64,000 nucleotides of DNA from assembly GCA_029298735.1 (NCBI GenBank), contig JANSLP010000076.1, forward strand, positions 58,900 to 122,899. The letters run 5' to 3'. Shown here in pieces: positions 7,987-18,188 of the stretch; within the stretch, counting starts at the first letter, position 1; every line of letters starts with the position of its first letter. The notes below the pieces were generated by a model that was not told the origin of the DNA, ran no database searches, and saw nothing but the letters and a program-made list of their open reading frames with translations. The stretch is from Ophiostoma sp. CBS 140.51. Lineage: Eukaryota > Ascomycota > Sordariomycetes > Ophiostomatales > Ophiostomataceae. Position numbers and translations under genes: made by a program.

Positions 7987-10587
7987 ATGGCTTGTGGAGC
8001 ACTGCGGCGCCAAGGCGCGCTGCAGCTCCGGGAGCGCGCCGTTGTCGGCGGATATGGAAGCAGTGGAAGCAGCTCAGCCAGGTCTTCAGCGGTCAGTGAG
8101 CATCCCTCGCTGGTGCGGACGGCACGGACACAAGCGGCAGTCACATCTAGAGAGTGTGTGCGCTCGCGGTTACGACAGACGCAGCAGTCGAGGTGCTTCT
8201 CGAGCTCCAGCAGCAGCTTGAGCCGTTCCTCCGAGCCGACCTCCCTCCGGCCGGCGGTTTCTCCTTTTTCTTCGCCATCCGGCAGCAGCAGTTTTGGTCT
8301 CCGGTGCAGCTGTACAGCCTTTGTGCGGCCCTCTGTGGGCCGGCCCAACAGCATACTATGGGGTAGCAGCAGCAGCAGTCCGTCCGCCGGTTCGGTGGTC
8401 GCGATGCTTCGGAGAATGTCGACGACAACCCCTCGGAGAGCAGACAACAAGGCGACGACGACGCCGGCGACAACTCCCTCTACCTCAACAACGTCCAAGA
8501 CCACCACCCCCGCCACGATCGAGCCCGAACAGGACCATCTAGGCAAGCACGGCTTCCAGCGCAGCGAAAAGGCCGAAAAGGCCACACAGGTTAACATGGC
8601 AGCCCGACTGTCGCGCGAGGGCAAGACGACGAGCAAGGCCGGCTGGGGCGAGGTGTGGCGGCTTATCCGCATTGCCCGACCCGAGTTCCGCTGGCTCGCC
8701 GTGGCCTTTGTGTTTCTGCTCTTCTCCTCGGGCGTGTCCATGTCGATTCCCTTTTCGGTCGGCCGTCTGCTGGATCTGGCGACAAAGGGTGCCGTCGACG
8801 ATGTGCGCATTCTTGGCCTCACCATGAACCAGTTCTTTGCTGCTTTCGGTGCCGTGCTCACCATTGGCGCCGCTGCCAGCTTCCTGCGCATCATTATCCT
8901 ACGCATTGTTGGCGAGCGCGTTGTCTCTCGTCTTCGTGCCCAGCTCTATCGCCGCACTTACACTCAGGACGCCGAGTTCTTTGATGCCAACCGTGTCGGT
9001 GACTTGATTTCTCGTCTCAGTTCGGACACTGTCATTGTCGGCAAGAGTATCACGCACAACCTGTCGGACGGCATGCGTGCCATTGTCAGCGGCTCAGCCG
9101 GTCTGGTGGCTATGATGTGGCTCAGCCCGAAGCTGACTTCGATTTTGTTGATTATGTTCCCGCCCATTGCCGTCGGTGCGGTTGTTTATGGCCGTGTCAT
9201 TCGTAACATCTCGCGCCGCATCCAGCGGAACCTGGGTACACTCACCAAGATCGCCGAGGAGCGCCTGGGCAACATCCGCACCAGCCAGGCTTTTGCCGGT
9301 GAGGTCCAGGAGGTCTCGCGCTACAACAAGCAGGTCCGCAAGATCTTCTCACTCGGCCGCCGTGAGGCTCTCATTTCTGCCACCTACTTTGGCGCCAACG
9401 GCTGGTTCGGCAACATGACTATTCTCGCGCTGCTCATTGTTGGCGGCAATCTGGTGCGCTACGGCCAAATGTCCGTGGGTGACCTGACGTCCTTTATGAT
9501 GTACACGGCCTTTGCTGGCTCCAGCATGTTTGGTATCTCTGGTTTCTACTCGGAGCTCATGAAGGGCGCTGGTGCCGCCACGCGTCTCTTTGAGCTTCTC
9601 GACCGCGACCCCAGCATCCACACGACTGTCGGCCAAAAGGTCGTCTCTGCCCAGGGCCCCATCCGCTTTAAGGACGTCACGTTCGCCTATCCGACCCGCC
9701 CGGCCGTCAACATCTTCCAGGGCCTCGACTTTGAGATCCCGTCGGGTAGCAATGTCTGTATCGTTGGTCCCTCCGGTGGTGGCAAGTCCACAGTCGCCAG
9801 TTTGTTGTTGCGCTTCTACGACCCATCCCAGGGTAGCATTTCTATCAACGGCACCGACGTCAAGTCCATGAACGTCAAGTCGCTGCGCCGCCGCATCGGC
9901 ATGGTCGCCCAGGAACCCGTCCTGTTCTCGGGCACCATTGCCGAGAATATTTCGTATGGCAAGCCCGAGGCCTCCCGCGCCGACATTATCGCCGCCGCTC
10001 AAAAGGCCAACTGCCAGTTCATCAGCGACTTCCCCGACGGTCTCGAGACCCATGTCGGTCCCCGTGGCGCCCAGTTGTCCGGTGGCCAGAAGCAGCGCAT
10101 TGCCATTGCCCGTGCGCTACTCAAGGACCCGGATATCCTGATTCTGGACGAGGCTACCTCGGCCCTTGATGCCGAGTCCGAGACTCTCGTCAACGCTGCC
10201 CTCGCTGCCCTGCTCAAGGGCCGCAGCACCACCATCTCTATTGCCCACCGTCTGTCCACTATCAAGCGGTCCGACCAGATTATTGTCCTAAGCAACCAGG
10301 GCACGGTCGCCGAGACAGGCCGCTACGCCGACCTCAGTGCCGACCCCAACAGCGCCTTCAGTCGTCTGATGGAGTGGCAGATGAGCGGTGGTGAGGTCAC
10401 CGCCTCGCCTCCTCGCAACGACGGCCACGTCACCGAGAAGGAGCGCATCGAGGACGACCTCGAGGAGCCCCTGCCCGAGGAGGAGGAGGAAGAGGACCTT
10501 GAAGAGGACGAGGAGGTTGAGGAGCACCGCCGCAAGAACAAGACCAAGGCCAGCCCGGCCGAGACCATTCCCAAGGCGGAGGTATAA
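7987..10587 (+). CDS. MDL1: Mitochondrial ABC half-transporter, Mdl1/ABCB10 type
   Basis: One uninterrupted frame of 866 residues. Residues 1-150 are Ser/Arg-rich with almost no acidic residues, as in a mitochondrial targeting sequence. A six-helix ABC exporter membrane domain spans about 235-520. The nucleotide-binding domain has Walker A GPSGGGKST (about 594), Q-loop region AQEPVLFSG, signature LSGGQKQR (about 697), Walker B ILILDEATSALD (about 717) and the H-loop His in SIAHRLSTI. One membrane plus one ATPase domain means it works as a homodimer. In yeast Mdl1 exports peptides from the mitochondrial matrix across the inner membrane. The tail after residue 800 is strongly acidic (an uninterrupted Glu run near EEPLPEEEEEEDLEE), then basic. 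An internal ATG at 8404 (MLRRMSTTTPRR) also looks like a presequence, so the true start is not certain. Mdl2-like identity cannot be excluded. Confidence 0.9.
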   Translation: MACGALRRQGALQLRERAVVGGYGSSGSSSARSSAVSEHPSLVRTARTQAAVTSRECVRSRLRQTQQSRCFSSSSSSLSRSSEPTSLRPAVSPFSSPSGSSSFGLRCSCTAFVRPSVGRPNSILWGSSSSSPSAGSVVAMLRRMSTTTPRRADNKATTTPATTPSTSTTSKTTTPATIEPEQDHLGKHGFQRSEKAEKATQVNMAARLSREGKTTSKAGWGEVWRLIRIARPEFRWLAVAFVFLLFSSGVSMSIPFSVGRLLDLATKGAVDDVRILGLTMNQFFAAFGAVLTIGAAASFLRIIILRIVGERVVSRLRAQLYRRTYTQDAEFFDANRVGDLISRLSSDTVIVGKSITHNLSDGMRAIVSGSAGLVAMMWLSPKLTSILLIMFPPIAVGAVVYGRVIRNISRRIQRNLGTLTKIAEERLGNIRTSQAFAGEVQEVSRYNKQVRKIFSLGRREALISATYFGANGWFGNMTILALLIVGGNLVRYGQMSVGDLTSFMMYTAFAGSSMFGISGFYSELMKGAGAATRLFELLDRDPSIHTTVGQKVVSAQGPIRFKDVTFAYPTRPAVNIFQGLDFEIPSGSNVCIVGPSGGGKSTVASLLLRFYDPSQGSISINGTDVKSMNVKSLRRRIGMVAQEPVLFSGTIAENISYGKPEASRADIIAAAQKANCQFISDFPDGLETHVGPRGAQLSGGQKQRIAIARALLKDPDILILDEATSALDAESETLVNAALAALLKGRSTTISIAHRLSTIKRSDQIIVLSNQGTVAETGRYADLSADPNSAFSRLMEWQMSGGEVTASPPRNDGHVTEKERIEDDLEEPLPEEEEEEDLEEDEEVEEHRRKNKTKASPAETIPKAEV

Positions 10588-11374
10588 ACAAAATCTTTTA
10601 TGGTTTTTGTCCTTTTAGTTCTAGGCGGTTATTTGCTTTCAACATTTACACATTGCATCTTTCACATGAAATAGAAAACAGGGGAAGAACTGGTGGCAAG
10701 ACGAGGACCACTCCACTTTCAACACAAGAACAAAAATATTGGGTTCGGTTTAGGGAGGGCATTTTTATATTTTTACTCACACATTTTGGAGTTGCGTGCT
10801 TGCCGTATCTTTTTTATGGCCTGGTTGGTCTGCGGTTTTATATTGTAGTCGCGGCCGGCTCTTTTGTACTGTACCTCTTGTATTTTTTTCAACATTTTCC
10901 TCCAATTTTTGTTGTACTGTCTTTTGTTTTTCTCTGCTTTTTGCCACTGCAAAAACTCTACTCGATACCTCTCCCCCGTCAATATGAAATAAATAATAGC
11001 AAAAGGCAACTTCATTGATTAAAATGTGACTATTGGAAATTTATATTGATCACAATATACATTAATTTTTTGAAGTTTTGTTCTTGCTCACGAAGACTTT
11101 CTAGAAAGTAATAAAAAAATTGCAGAGAAGACAATATTTTCACAGAGGAGCATTTTCGGTAATTAATCGAATGAAATAATACTCTTGCTAAATAAAAGTT
11201 GTCTCCCAATTCCCATGATTCTATTTTTGTGTTTTCGGAAAGAGAAAATGACCGCCACCCTGACGTACCCGTTGACGCCGAAAAAGAACGAAAAAAAAGC
11301 AAGCAAACAAGTATGAAATAGATGGATACATATGTAGTACACTGTTCACTGGTGAACCTTCTCCGTCACACCCC
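10588..11374. other. Convergent AT-rich 3' region (Mdl transporter / TFIIE-alpha)
   Basis: The 787 bp between convergent stop codons are AT-rich, especially 10730-11240, with TTTT/AATAAA-like signals on both strands (for example AATAAATAAT near 10988). This fits two 3' UTRs. No gene is visible. Confidence 0.5.
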
Positions 11375-12919
11375 TCACACGTCCTCAAACTCAAATTCCT
11401 CTTCATCCTCGTCGCTGTCTTCCTCTGCCTTCGCTGGCGCCTTGGCTGGCTTAGCTGCTCCTGCCCCGTCTTCCAACTTGATCTTCTTAGGCGAGCCTGT
11501 TGGACTTGGCGGGTCGGACATGGCCTCACGCTTCAGGCTGCTCTGAGAATGTGCCTGCCGCAAAGGTGATGGTGCCTTGGGCACCGTGCCATTAAATGGT
11601 GCTGGCGAGACCGGGTTTCGTGGCGGCGCCAGGCCTCCTGAGCTGGCGGGTGTGGCTGCGCCCGAATTGTTGCCCGTCTGCACCACATCCTCAAACATGG
11701 CCTCATCATCGTCGTCATCCTCTTCGTCATCGTCGTCCTCATCTTCTTCGACTGCCGATTTCTTTAGCGCCTCGGCTTCCTGCTGCTGCTTGAGCCGGGC
11801 AAAGTAGTCATTGTCAAACTCGGAATCCGCCGTTGTATCCGCCTTGGCCTTGATCGTCGGGTCCTTGACGTCGTCGTCGAACGTCTTGACACCGGCTGCT
11901 AGGTCCGTCTTGAACGCTTCACCCGTAATCGTACTGTTGGACATCCAGCTCGGCAGCGCATTCTGCTGTGCCACGCGCTCGCGATTCGCCCGCTCCTCGG
12001 CCTTTTCTTCTTCCGTAGGCCCGCTGCCCGCCTGGATCGACACAGACAGCGAGCTGGGTCCTGTGTTGGCCATACCCTTGACGGCCGTCGGGCGGTTCAT
12101 GGCGTCCACGCCAATGCTTGCGTGCGTCTGGTGCGTCGCGTCGCGCATAACAGCGCGCCGGCTGTTGAACGCCGTTTCAAAATCATTGTCTGGGATGGCG
12201 ACGCTGTCAATCTTGGGCAGCAGGTCCGTGATGAACTTGAACTGGTTGTTCATGCGTGTGCTCCGCTCATGACCGCCCGATTGTCCGCCGTCGCCATGGC
12301 GCAAGACGGAGCCGCAGCGGTGGCACAGGAAACCTGCCGGGCCGAAATTGTCCAGAACCTCCATTTGCGTCCACTCGGCCCTGCAGTGGTCGCAAAAGTA
12401 TTCCTTCTTCTCGCTGGGGGGCACGACGGGGCCCTGGAGGTCTTTGTCGATCTTGTAGACACGCCACTTAATGGCGTCGATCGTCTGCCGGTAGTCGATG
12501 TAGTAGTAGGTGCGGTTGTTGGGCCGCTGCTGGCCTTCGCGGAGCTCAGATCGTGAGTGTCTTGTGGGAGTTAGCAAGGATCAAAAGGACACTCAGAAGC
12601 CGACGAGGCAGGTGGATTGTCCATACGATGCAAGCAGGCGATCTTCCTTGAGCTTCTGGCACATCTTGTGGAGATCTTTGATGTTCATGCTGATGAGGTA
12701 GGCCAAGTCATCGTCTCGTAGTCTGTAGGCAGAGGGAAGAGAAAGAGGAAGAGATATGTCAGCATCTGGACTGTGAAGAGTGTTTCCATAAAGTCTACTG
12801 CCCCTTCAGCCAAGGCCAACATACGCCGAGTGGATCACAAGCGCATCGATGATGAGGATGTGCTTTGTCTCGTAGAAAGCCCGTACGACGGAGCGCACCA
12901 ACGTCTTCGCGAGATCCAT
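11375..12919 (-). CDS. TFA1: Transcription initiation factor TFIIE, alpha subunit
   Basis: Three exons: 12919-12825, 12722-12627 and 12560-11375, giving 458 residues. Splices join GC|A (Ala32) and TC|A (Ser64). The N-terminus (MDLAKTLVRSVVRAFYETKH, then LRDDDLAYLISMNIKDLHKM) is the winged-helix TFE/TFIIE-alpha domain. RTYYYIDYRQTIDAIKWRVY follows, then a C4 zinc ribbon with Cys120, Cys123, Cys143 and Cys146 (FCDHC...LCHRC). The C-terminal half is low-complexity, with an internal Glu/Asp tract near 300 and a final acidic tail (EDSDEDEEEFEFEDV) that in homologues contacts TFIIH. The factor recruits TFIIH to the RNA polymerase II preinitiation complex and helps open the promoter. Yeast Tfa1 is of similar length (about 480 residues). 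Confidence 0.93.
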
Positions 12920-13923
12920 GGTGAGGGTAGGAGAGGCAGAGTGGGTTAAAGTCGGATGGAAGAAAGGAGGGGATCGAGGAAGGTTGAAAGTGAGTCGAAG
13001 ATGGCGAGAAGAAAGAAGAGAGCGAGAAGGACGAGGCGTGAGGAGTGAGGATTGAGGCGAGGGACAATGCAGCGATGCGCTACCGAGACACAGCAGACAC
13101 ACTGGTCATGATTCAAGGGCGGGCTCGCGCGATGCACTCGGATAGGGGTGTGCGCAAAGGCTGAGGGTGGATGGAATCGAAGGAGTCGAAGGAGTCGAAG
13201 AAGTTAAAGAAGGGAGAGGTCGAAGTCGTCGATTTGAGGCTGATGACAGCTCTGTTTTCGGGGAGGCACGACAGCTGGGATGAATACGAGAAATCGTGGA
13301 CCTGAAGAAGAGACACACTCTTCGGTTGTGTGACGCGTGGGACGTTGTGATAGCGAGTGGTGCCGGCGTCGATGTTGTCGCGTGGTCGTCGTGGCGAGTG
13401 AGAAATGAAAACGGCAAATTTGAGGTTCAAAAGCTCTCTCCAAGGGCAAATGGCAATAGCTTTTGGCTTTTGACAGCCGCATCAGGAAAGGCCCCACAGG
13501 GGCGGCATAGGCCTGTTTCTTTCAGTGACTGCAGGCGCGCTAGTGCGGGAGAGCGGGGAAGGGACGATGGACGACTTTGGAACTCTACACCTCACCATGT
13601 TACCAGTGTATGCAAACTGTGTATCCAGTCAACTTATAAAAAAACTTTAATCAATCACAGATTGGTAAAGATGAATTTAAAATACTTGAATTTTAATGAG
13701 AGTAAACGTTGATGCGGTATGCTGTTGCACGACTATCACTTATGGCTGTCTTTGCCAAATGCTAAGTTCAAAGGAAGAAGGACGGAAAAGATATGAAAGA
13801 TGGACAAGAAAGAAAAGGAAATATGCAGAATATACTTATAAATAACCACATAAACTACAGTAAATTTTGACAGATTGGTGACTTCATTTCTTCTCTCACA
13901 CACGTTCACACGTTCGCACAGTC
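12920..13923. promoter_or_regulatory. Region between TFIIE-alpha start and glutaminase stop
   Basis: About 1 kb between two minus-strand genes. Next to TFIIE-alpha (12920-13450) the minus strand is pyrimidine-rich leader and promoter. It includes a short tandem AAGGAGTCG-type repeat at about 13178-13201. From 13610 to 13920 it is AT-rich, fitting the glutaminase 3' UTR. Overlapping short open frames on the minus strand are pyrimidine-rich translations with no protein character. Confidence 0.45.
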
Positions 13924-16464
13924 TTACAACTCGCCCATGTTCGGCGCAGGGCGGTGAGTTGTACCGCCAGCACCGGCCATGAAGGGCGACCGGTCAGCAT
14001 CGAGAGCAGCCTGGACGTCTAGCTCGGCCGGCACGTCGTTCAAAAACGAGAGCGCCTGGACAGCCTTGCCGCCACAGGCGCGCTCCAGAGCCAAAAAGGC
14101 AAAGTGACCACCCACAACAGGACGGGCGCGGAACTTGAGGCCGCCTGGGTAGCCGCCCTTGCCCTCGGTCTCGTAGAGGTCCGTGAAGGGCTCAGTGGTC
14201 TCGGTTTCGTTGAGCCAGCGGGCGACGCTCGTGAGAATCTCGGCGCGAGTGGACTTGCCAGTGATGGCGGCGGCAAAAAACTCCCAGTCGCTCTTGGTGT
14301 AGAGGTGGCGGCTGTCGAGGGGCAGGCCGTAGCGCTGGAGGACGTTGTGGTACCAGTCGCTCTGCATCTTGTAGACCTTGTCGGGGATGAAGACGGAAGA
14401 GTCGCCCTTGTCGCCGTCGCCGAGAGGCGTCTGACCGGTCGTATCGAAAACAGCGGCGGCCTCGGCTTTGGCGTCCGAGGGAATGTGGAAGCAGAGCAGC
14501 GAGTCCGCGTACAGGTTGTAGAGCGTCGTCCACGAGCCGTACCAGTCGTAGGCCAGCTTGGCGTGCGTGCCGTCGCGCGAGATGCCGTACTCCTGCCACT
14601 TGACAATGTACTCCTCGGAGATCTTGAGGTAGTGCTCGGCGTCCTCCTTCTCACCCAGCACGCTGGCGATCTCGCTCATGGCGCGGATGCCAATAATGCC
14701 CTTGAGTGCCAGATTGGTCTGGTAGGCCAGCCAGCCCGCGAAATCGTCCGTCGACAGCTGCCAGCGCGGGATCAGCGACTCGCGCACTAGATAGCCCGTC
14801 CACTGCTTCCAGAGCTTGTATGACCGGGAGACCCATTCCTTGGCCTCCTTCTGGCCTGTCGTCGTCGCCGAGGCGCCACCCCAAAAGGCGCGGTCGATGC
14901 CGTGCACGTCCATGTACTTCATCTGATCATGGGTCAAGTCAAGACGGTTGGCGGCAGTGACCTCGGACTTAATGTTGGTGCCGTACGCGGGCGTCGTGTC
15001 GTACTTGAAGGCGTTGACTAGCGCCAGGCCCATAATCAGCATGTTGCCGCACTCCTCGACGGGCATGTACTCGTCGTGGCCGTCGTTGTGACCCGTCTGG
15101 TTGGGGAAGTGGTAGCCGAGATCGTGCATGCTGTAGTCGTTTGGGTACTGGCCGCTCAGCTGGTGCTCCAGGAGGGGCTCCAGCAGGTACGCCAGCCAGC
15201 GCGGGTTGGTGTACAGGAAGAAGGGGAACGACGGGAAGATGACATCGACGGTCTGGCAGTTGCCGTTGGACGAAATTTCCTTGAGGAAGAGCAGCGGGTT
15301 CTCGGGCGTGCCGGAGAACTCGGTGGCACCCAGCACCTGGCGGGCGGACAGAGACGCAATTTCTTCGTACTCCTTGGACCCAGACTCGAAGGCGTCCTTG
15401 GACAGCTGTTCCGAATACTTCTTGGCCAGCTTCGTGGCCGCCGCAAAGTCGTCATAGTGGTACTGGATCAGGTCGTCGGTGTCGGGGATGTAGCTGGCCC
15501 AGAGCGGGCGCATGTAAGTCAGGCCACGGGCCGATGCATACTGGACAACAGGGTCTTGGATCAGAGCAAACGTGAAGAGAGCGCTATCTTCGACCGCGGC
15601 GCCCTTGTTGCCCTTTTGGTCCAGGTGGAACGACTTGGAAAACGCAAAGATAGGCTCCCGTTCCATGATACGGCGGGACTCATTGTCGTTGGCGTTTCCA
15701 AGCGATCCGGTGCGAGCAAACTTGGTGCGGGTCTCCGCAGAAACGCCGCTCTCGTGCTTGACAGACTCGGGCGCCGAAAAATAGAGTGTGCCCCACTCGG
15801 CGCGGTCGGCAAACTCAGTGAACAGCTGCTGCTCGGCGCGAGACACCGTCCAGGTCTTGATAGGCTTGCTGCTCGTGCGGAAGTCGCCAAAGCTCTTGGA
15901 CTTGGCCTTGTGCTTAGCCTCTTTCAGGCCCCATTGGATACGGTTGTCGCGGTTGCCACTGACCCACTCGCCGTTGATATCGAGGTAGATGTCGACGTCA
16001 AAGTTACCCTCGACAATCACGTTGAGGTAGGCCGCGGGGATAGACTGCCGGAAGGTCGAGGTGGGCGTAATGGGCGACAGGAACGAAAGCGTGACCTTGA
16101 GCTTGCCCTCTGCAGGGCCAGGCACAAGGTACGTTAGGTTGGTTGTAGAGGCGTCAAAGACAGCGCCCAGATACTCGGGGAAGGCCACCGTAAACTTCTT
16201 GTCCGAACGCGAGAGCGAGTCCTGAGGCCGGCCGAGCAGCGGATAAACATTATGAGTCGAAGGGACCGAGGCCATGATCGAGAAGCCGACGCTGTGGCCG
16301 GTCCAGAAAATGGGCCATCTCTCCCACGGCTTTTCGCGCGCGCCCGTCAGCCAGAAGCTGAGGTACGGGTTGCGCACGAGCAGTGGGAGCACCGGCGGCG
16401 TCAGTGTCGAGCCAGCAACGACGGCGACATACGTCAGCGTCGTGAGAAGAGCGCTCAATTTCAT
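13924..16464 (-). CDS. gtaA: Secreted glutaminase, GtaA family
   Basis: Single exon of 846 residues from the ATG at 16464. I chose this start because it opens directly into a signal peptide (MKLSALLTTLTYVAVVAGS). The frame is open to an ATG at 16638, but that 58-residue extension is Ser/Pro-rich and would bury the signal. After cleavage come LTPPVLPLLVRNPYLSFWL (the N-terminal segment of fungal glutaminase A), WERWPIFWTGH, a beta-rich domain, and a helical catalytic region (LARQVLGATEFSG, PRWLAYLLEPLL, YHFPNQTGHNDG, YDWYGSWTTLYNLYADSL, PLDSRHLYTKSDWEFF). Known homologues in Aspergillus hydrolyse L-glutamine to glutamate and ammonia outside the cell. Several NxT/S sites fit secretion. Its length is slightly above the usual for the family. 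No intron is visible. Confidence 0.87.
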   Translation of the reverse strand: MKLSALLTTLTYVAVVAGSTLTPPVLPLLVRNPYLSFWLTGAREKPWERWPIFWTGHSVGFSIMASVPSTHNVYPLLGRPQDSLSRSDKKFTVAFPEYLGAVFDASTTNLTYLVPGPAEGKLKVTLSFLSPITPTSTFRQSIPAAYLNVIVEGNFDVDIYLDINGEWVSGNRDNRIQWGLKEAKHKAKSKSFGDFRTSSKPIKTWTVSRAEQQLFTEFADRAEWGTLYFSAPESVKHESGVSAETRTKFARTGSLGNANDNESRRIMEREPIFAFSKSFHLDQKGNKGAAVEDSALFTFALIQDPVVQYASARGLTYMRPLWASYIPDTDDLIQYHYDDFAAATKLAKKYSEQLSKDAFESGSKEYEEIASLSARQVLGATEFSGTPENPLLFLKEISSNGNCQTVDVIFPSFPFFLYTNPRWLAYLLEPLLEHQLSGQYPNDYSMHDLGYHFPNQTGHNDGHDEYMPVEECGNMLIMGLALVNAFKYDTTPAYGTNIKSEVTAANRLDLTHDQMKYMDVHGIDRAFWGGASATTTGQKEAKEWVSRSYKLWKQWTGYLVRESLIPRWQLSTDDFAGWLAYQTNLALKGIIGIRAMSEIASVLGEKEDAEHYLKISEEYIVKWQEYGISRDGTHAKLAYDWYGSWTTLYNLYADSLLCFHIPSDAKAEAAAVFDTTGQTPLGDGDKGDSSVFIPDKVYKMQSDWYHNVLQRYGLPLDSRHLYTKSDWEFFAAAITGKSTRAEILTSVARWLNETETTEPFTDLYETEGKGGYPGGLKFRARPVVGGHFAFLALERACGGKAVQALSFLNDVPAELDVQAALDADRSPFMAGAGGTTHRPAPNMGEL

Positions 16465-17563
16465 GATGGCGACGATACCAATACCGATAATGAGGTCGAT
16501 ACGGATGTCAGTAACAGCGGAGAGGGCGGGGCGCGAGCTCGCTGGAGGGGGGCCGCTGTGGGCCTGTGGAGCATACGAAGACGGGGGACGCGGACGAAGC
16601 GACGATAAAGAGTACGACGATCGATTGAGGTCGGTCAAAGAGGATTTAATTGAAAAGAGGACAGGAAGAGGAGCTGCTTAAATGAAGCTGAAGATGAAAC
16701 CCAGAGAGCTCAAAGAGAAAATGAAACGCTATCCAGCAGCACGCCGATTCCAAGGGCACAGGGGATACAAATAAAAAAGAAAGAAAAGAAGAAGAGAGGG
16801 AAGAAACAAAGAACGCAGGTGAGAAACAGAGGGGGACCAAAAAAACCAAAAAGACCAAAAACCAGGATCAAAGGAACACAAAGCAGGGCAGAACGCTTGC
16901 TCGGGAACAGGAGTAGAAAAGAGGATCAAATGGCGAGACAAGGAGAAGGAGGGTGAGGCAGGAGGGCAGCACACCCAGCCCAGGGCGGAGGTCGGCCAAG
17001 GGCGGAAAGAGCTGTGTTTCCAAGCTTACCCCACACTTTCAGGGCTCCATTTCAGTCAGGTGCGCGTGGTCAGAGGGGGGAAGGGGGCGCGGATGACGGC
17101 AGGCGCAACCCACACTAGCCGCCCAATGCGTGAGAGCGTGCAGCAGCGTTCGTACCCCGCAGACAATAGACAGATGGGGAAGGTGCGCACCTGCACCGGC
17201 CGCAACGGCATCGCCTCCACGCAGTTGGAACTTTCCGTCCGATGCATATTGCTCTATCAGATTGTCATTTTCACCAGAAGAATTATGGAAGGCTTCTTTT
17301 CGACATGCACGCCAAACCAACAGACTACAGAGCGGACCATAGACATGCAGCATGTTGGTCCTTTCAAAGTGGCTGCAGCTGTCAAAGAAAATGGGTCGTT
17401 CATTAAATGTCTCTATGGTATGTCTAGTGATATCATACTTTTGAATAATAGCCACAGCTTTCAGTTGTTATGCTGGTCTTCTTCCAACCAGCACGGCTTG
17501 ATATGGCAATATGCTCTTTCCGTAGCGTTTCTGCTCACAGCCCTTCCAACCCAGCCGAGCTAG
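16465..17563. promoter_or_regulatory. Region between glutaminase start and NAA20 stop
   Basis: About 1.1 kb between two minus-strand genes. From 16640 to 16980 the minus strand is strongly pyrimidine-rich, as expected for the leader of the glutaminase. From 17240 to 17560 it is AT-richer and should hold the NAA20 3' UTR. No gene is visible. Confidence 0.45.
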
Positions 17564-18188
17564 TTACCACACATCATAAGGGTCAACCTCGTGCTTCTCG
17601 CCGTCGTCGCGGATATGTTCCAGCTTGACATCTCTCTTCATCGCCTTGCGCATATCGTATGCGTCCTCGCTGTCCTTGCTCGGATCTGTTGAGTGGTCAC
17701 CGTAGTAGTCCTTGACCACACGGAACACGCTGTAGCCCATGTTCTTGTAAAAGGCAATTGCCTTGTCGTTTGTGACGCGCACAAACAGGTCCACGAACCA
17801 GGCGTCATTGGCATCTGCTGCTGCCTCGAGCTGCTCGCTCAACAACCGGCCGATACCGAGTCGCCGTGCCTCGGGGGCAATTGTAATGGCTGTGATGTGC
17901 GCGTGCCATGGCAGGTAGTGTTCGGAGAATTTGTATTCGTCGGGGGAGGACTCGAGTTTTCCCATGACTGCAGTTGTCAGTATATGTTCATGTATGGATT
18001 GGAAGTAGGCAGCACCTACTGTAGCCAATGATGTTGCCGTCGGCGTCCTCGGCGACCTGGAACAGTGCCGGCCACTTCGCATAGTACTGCAGGTAAAAGG
18101 ACAGCTCGTACGTCTCGGTGTAGCGGTCGAGATTGCACTTGGCGAGCTTGTTGAGGTCGCTCGGCTGAAACCGCCGAAAGTTGGCCAT
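17564..18188 (-). CDS. NAA20: NatB catalytic subunit, N-alpha-acetyltransferase 20
   Basis: Two exons: 18188-18020 and 17967-17564, giving 190 residues; the splice joins A|TC (Ile57). The start MANFRRFQPSDLNKLAKCNL matches the family start. The GNAT fold is clear: YAKWPALFQVAEDADGNIIG, then GYIMGK across the splice, HAHITAITIAPE, and the acetyl-CoA loop RRLGIG at residues 91-96 (R/QxxGxG/A), then AWFVDLFVRVTNDKAIAFYK and the DEDAYDMRKA-like SEDAYDMRKAMKRD. NatB acetylates nascent chains that begin Met-Asp, Met-Glu, Met-Asn or Met-Gln at the ribosome, together with the auxiliary subunit NAA25. The C-terminal tail (HIRDDGEKHEVDPYDVW) is slightly longer than in humans. Yeast orthologue: NAT3. 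Confidence 0.94.

Noticed and set aside
7779..8906. Minus-strand open frame of 375 codons opposite the Mdl transporter start
   Set aside because: Overlaps the conserved transporter on the other strand and has no recognisable domain.
14104..16137. Long plus-strand open frames opposite the glutaminase
   Set aside because: Antisense shadows of a clearly conserved gene; Val/Leu/Arg-rich with no family features.
16465..16638. N-terminal extension of the glutaminase to the upstream ATG
   Set aside because: It would place 58 Ser/Pro-rich residues before a canonical signal peptide.
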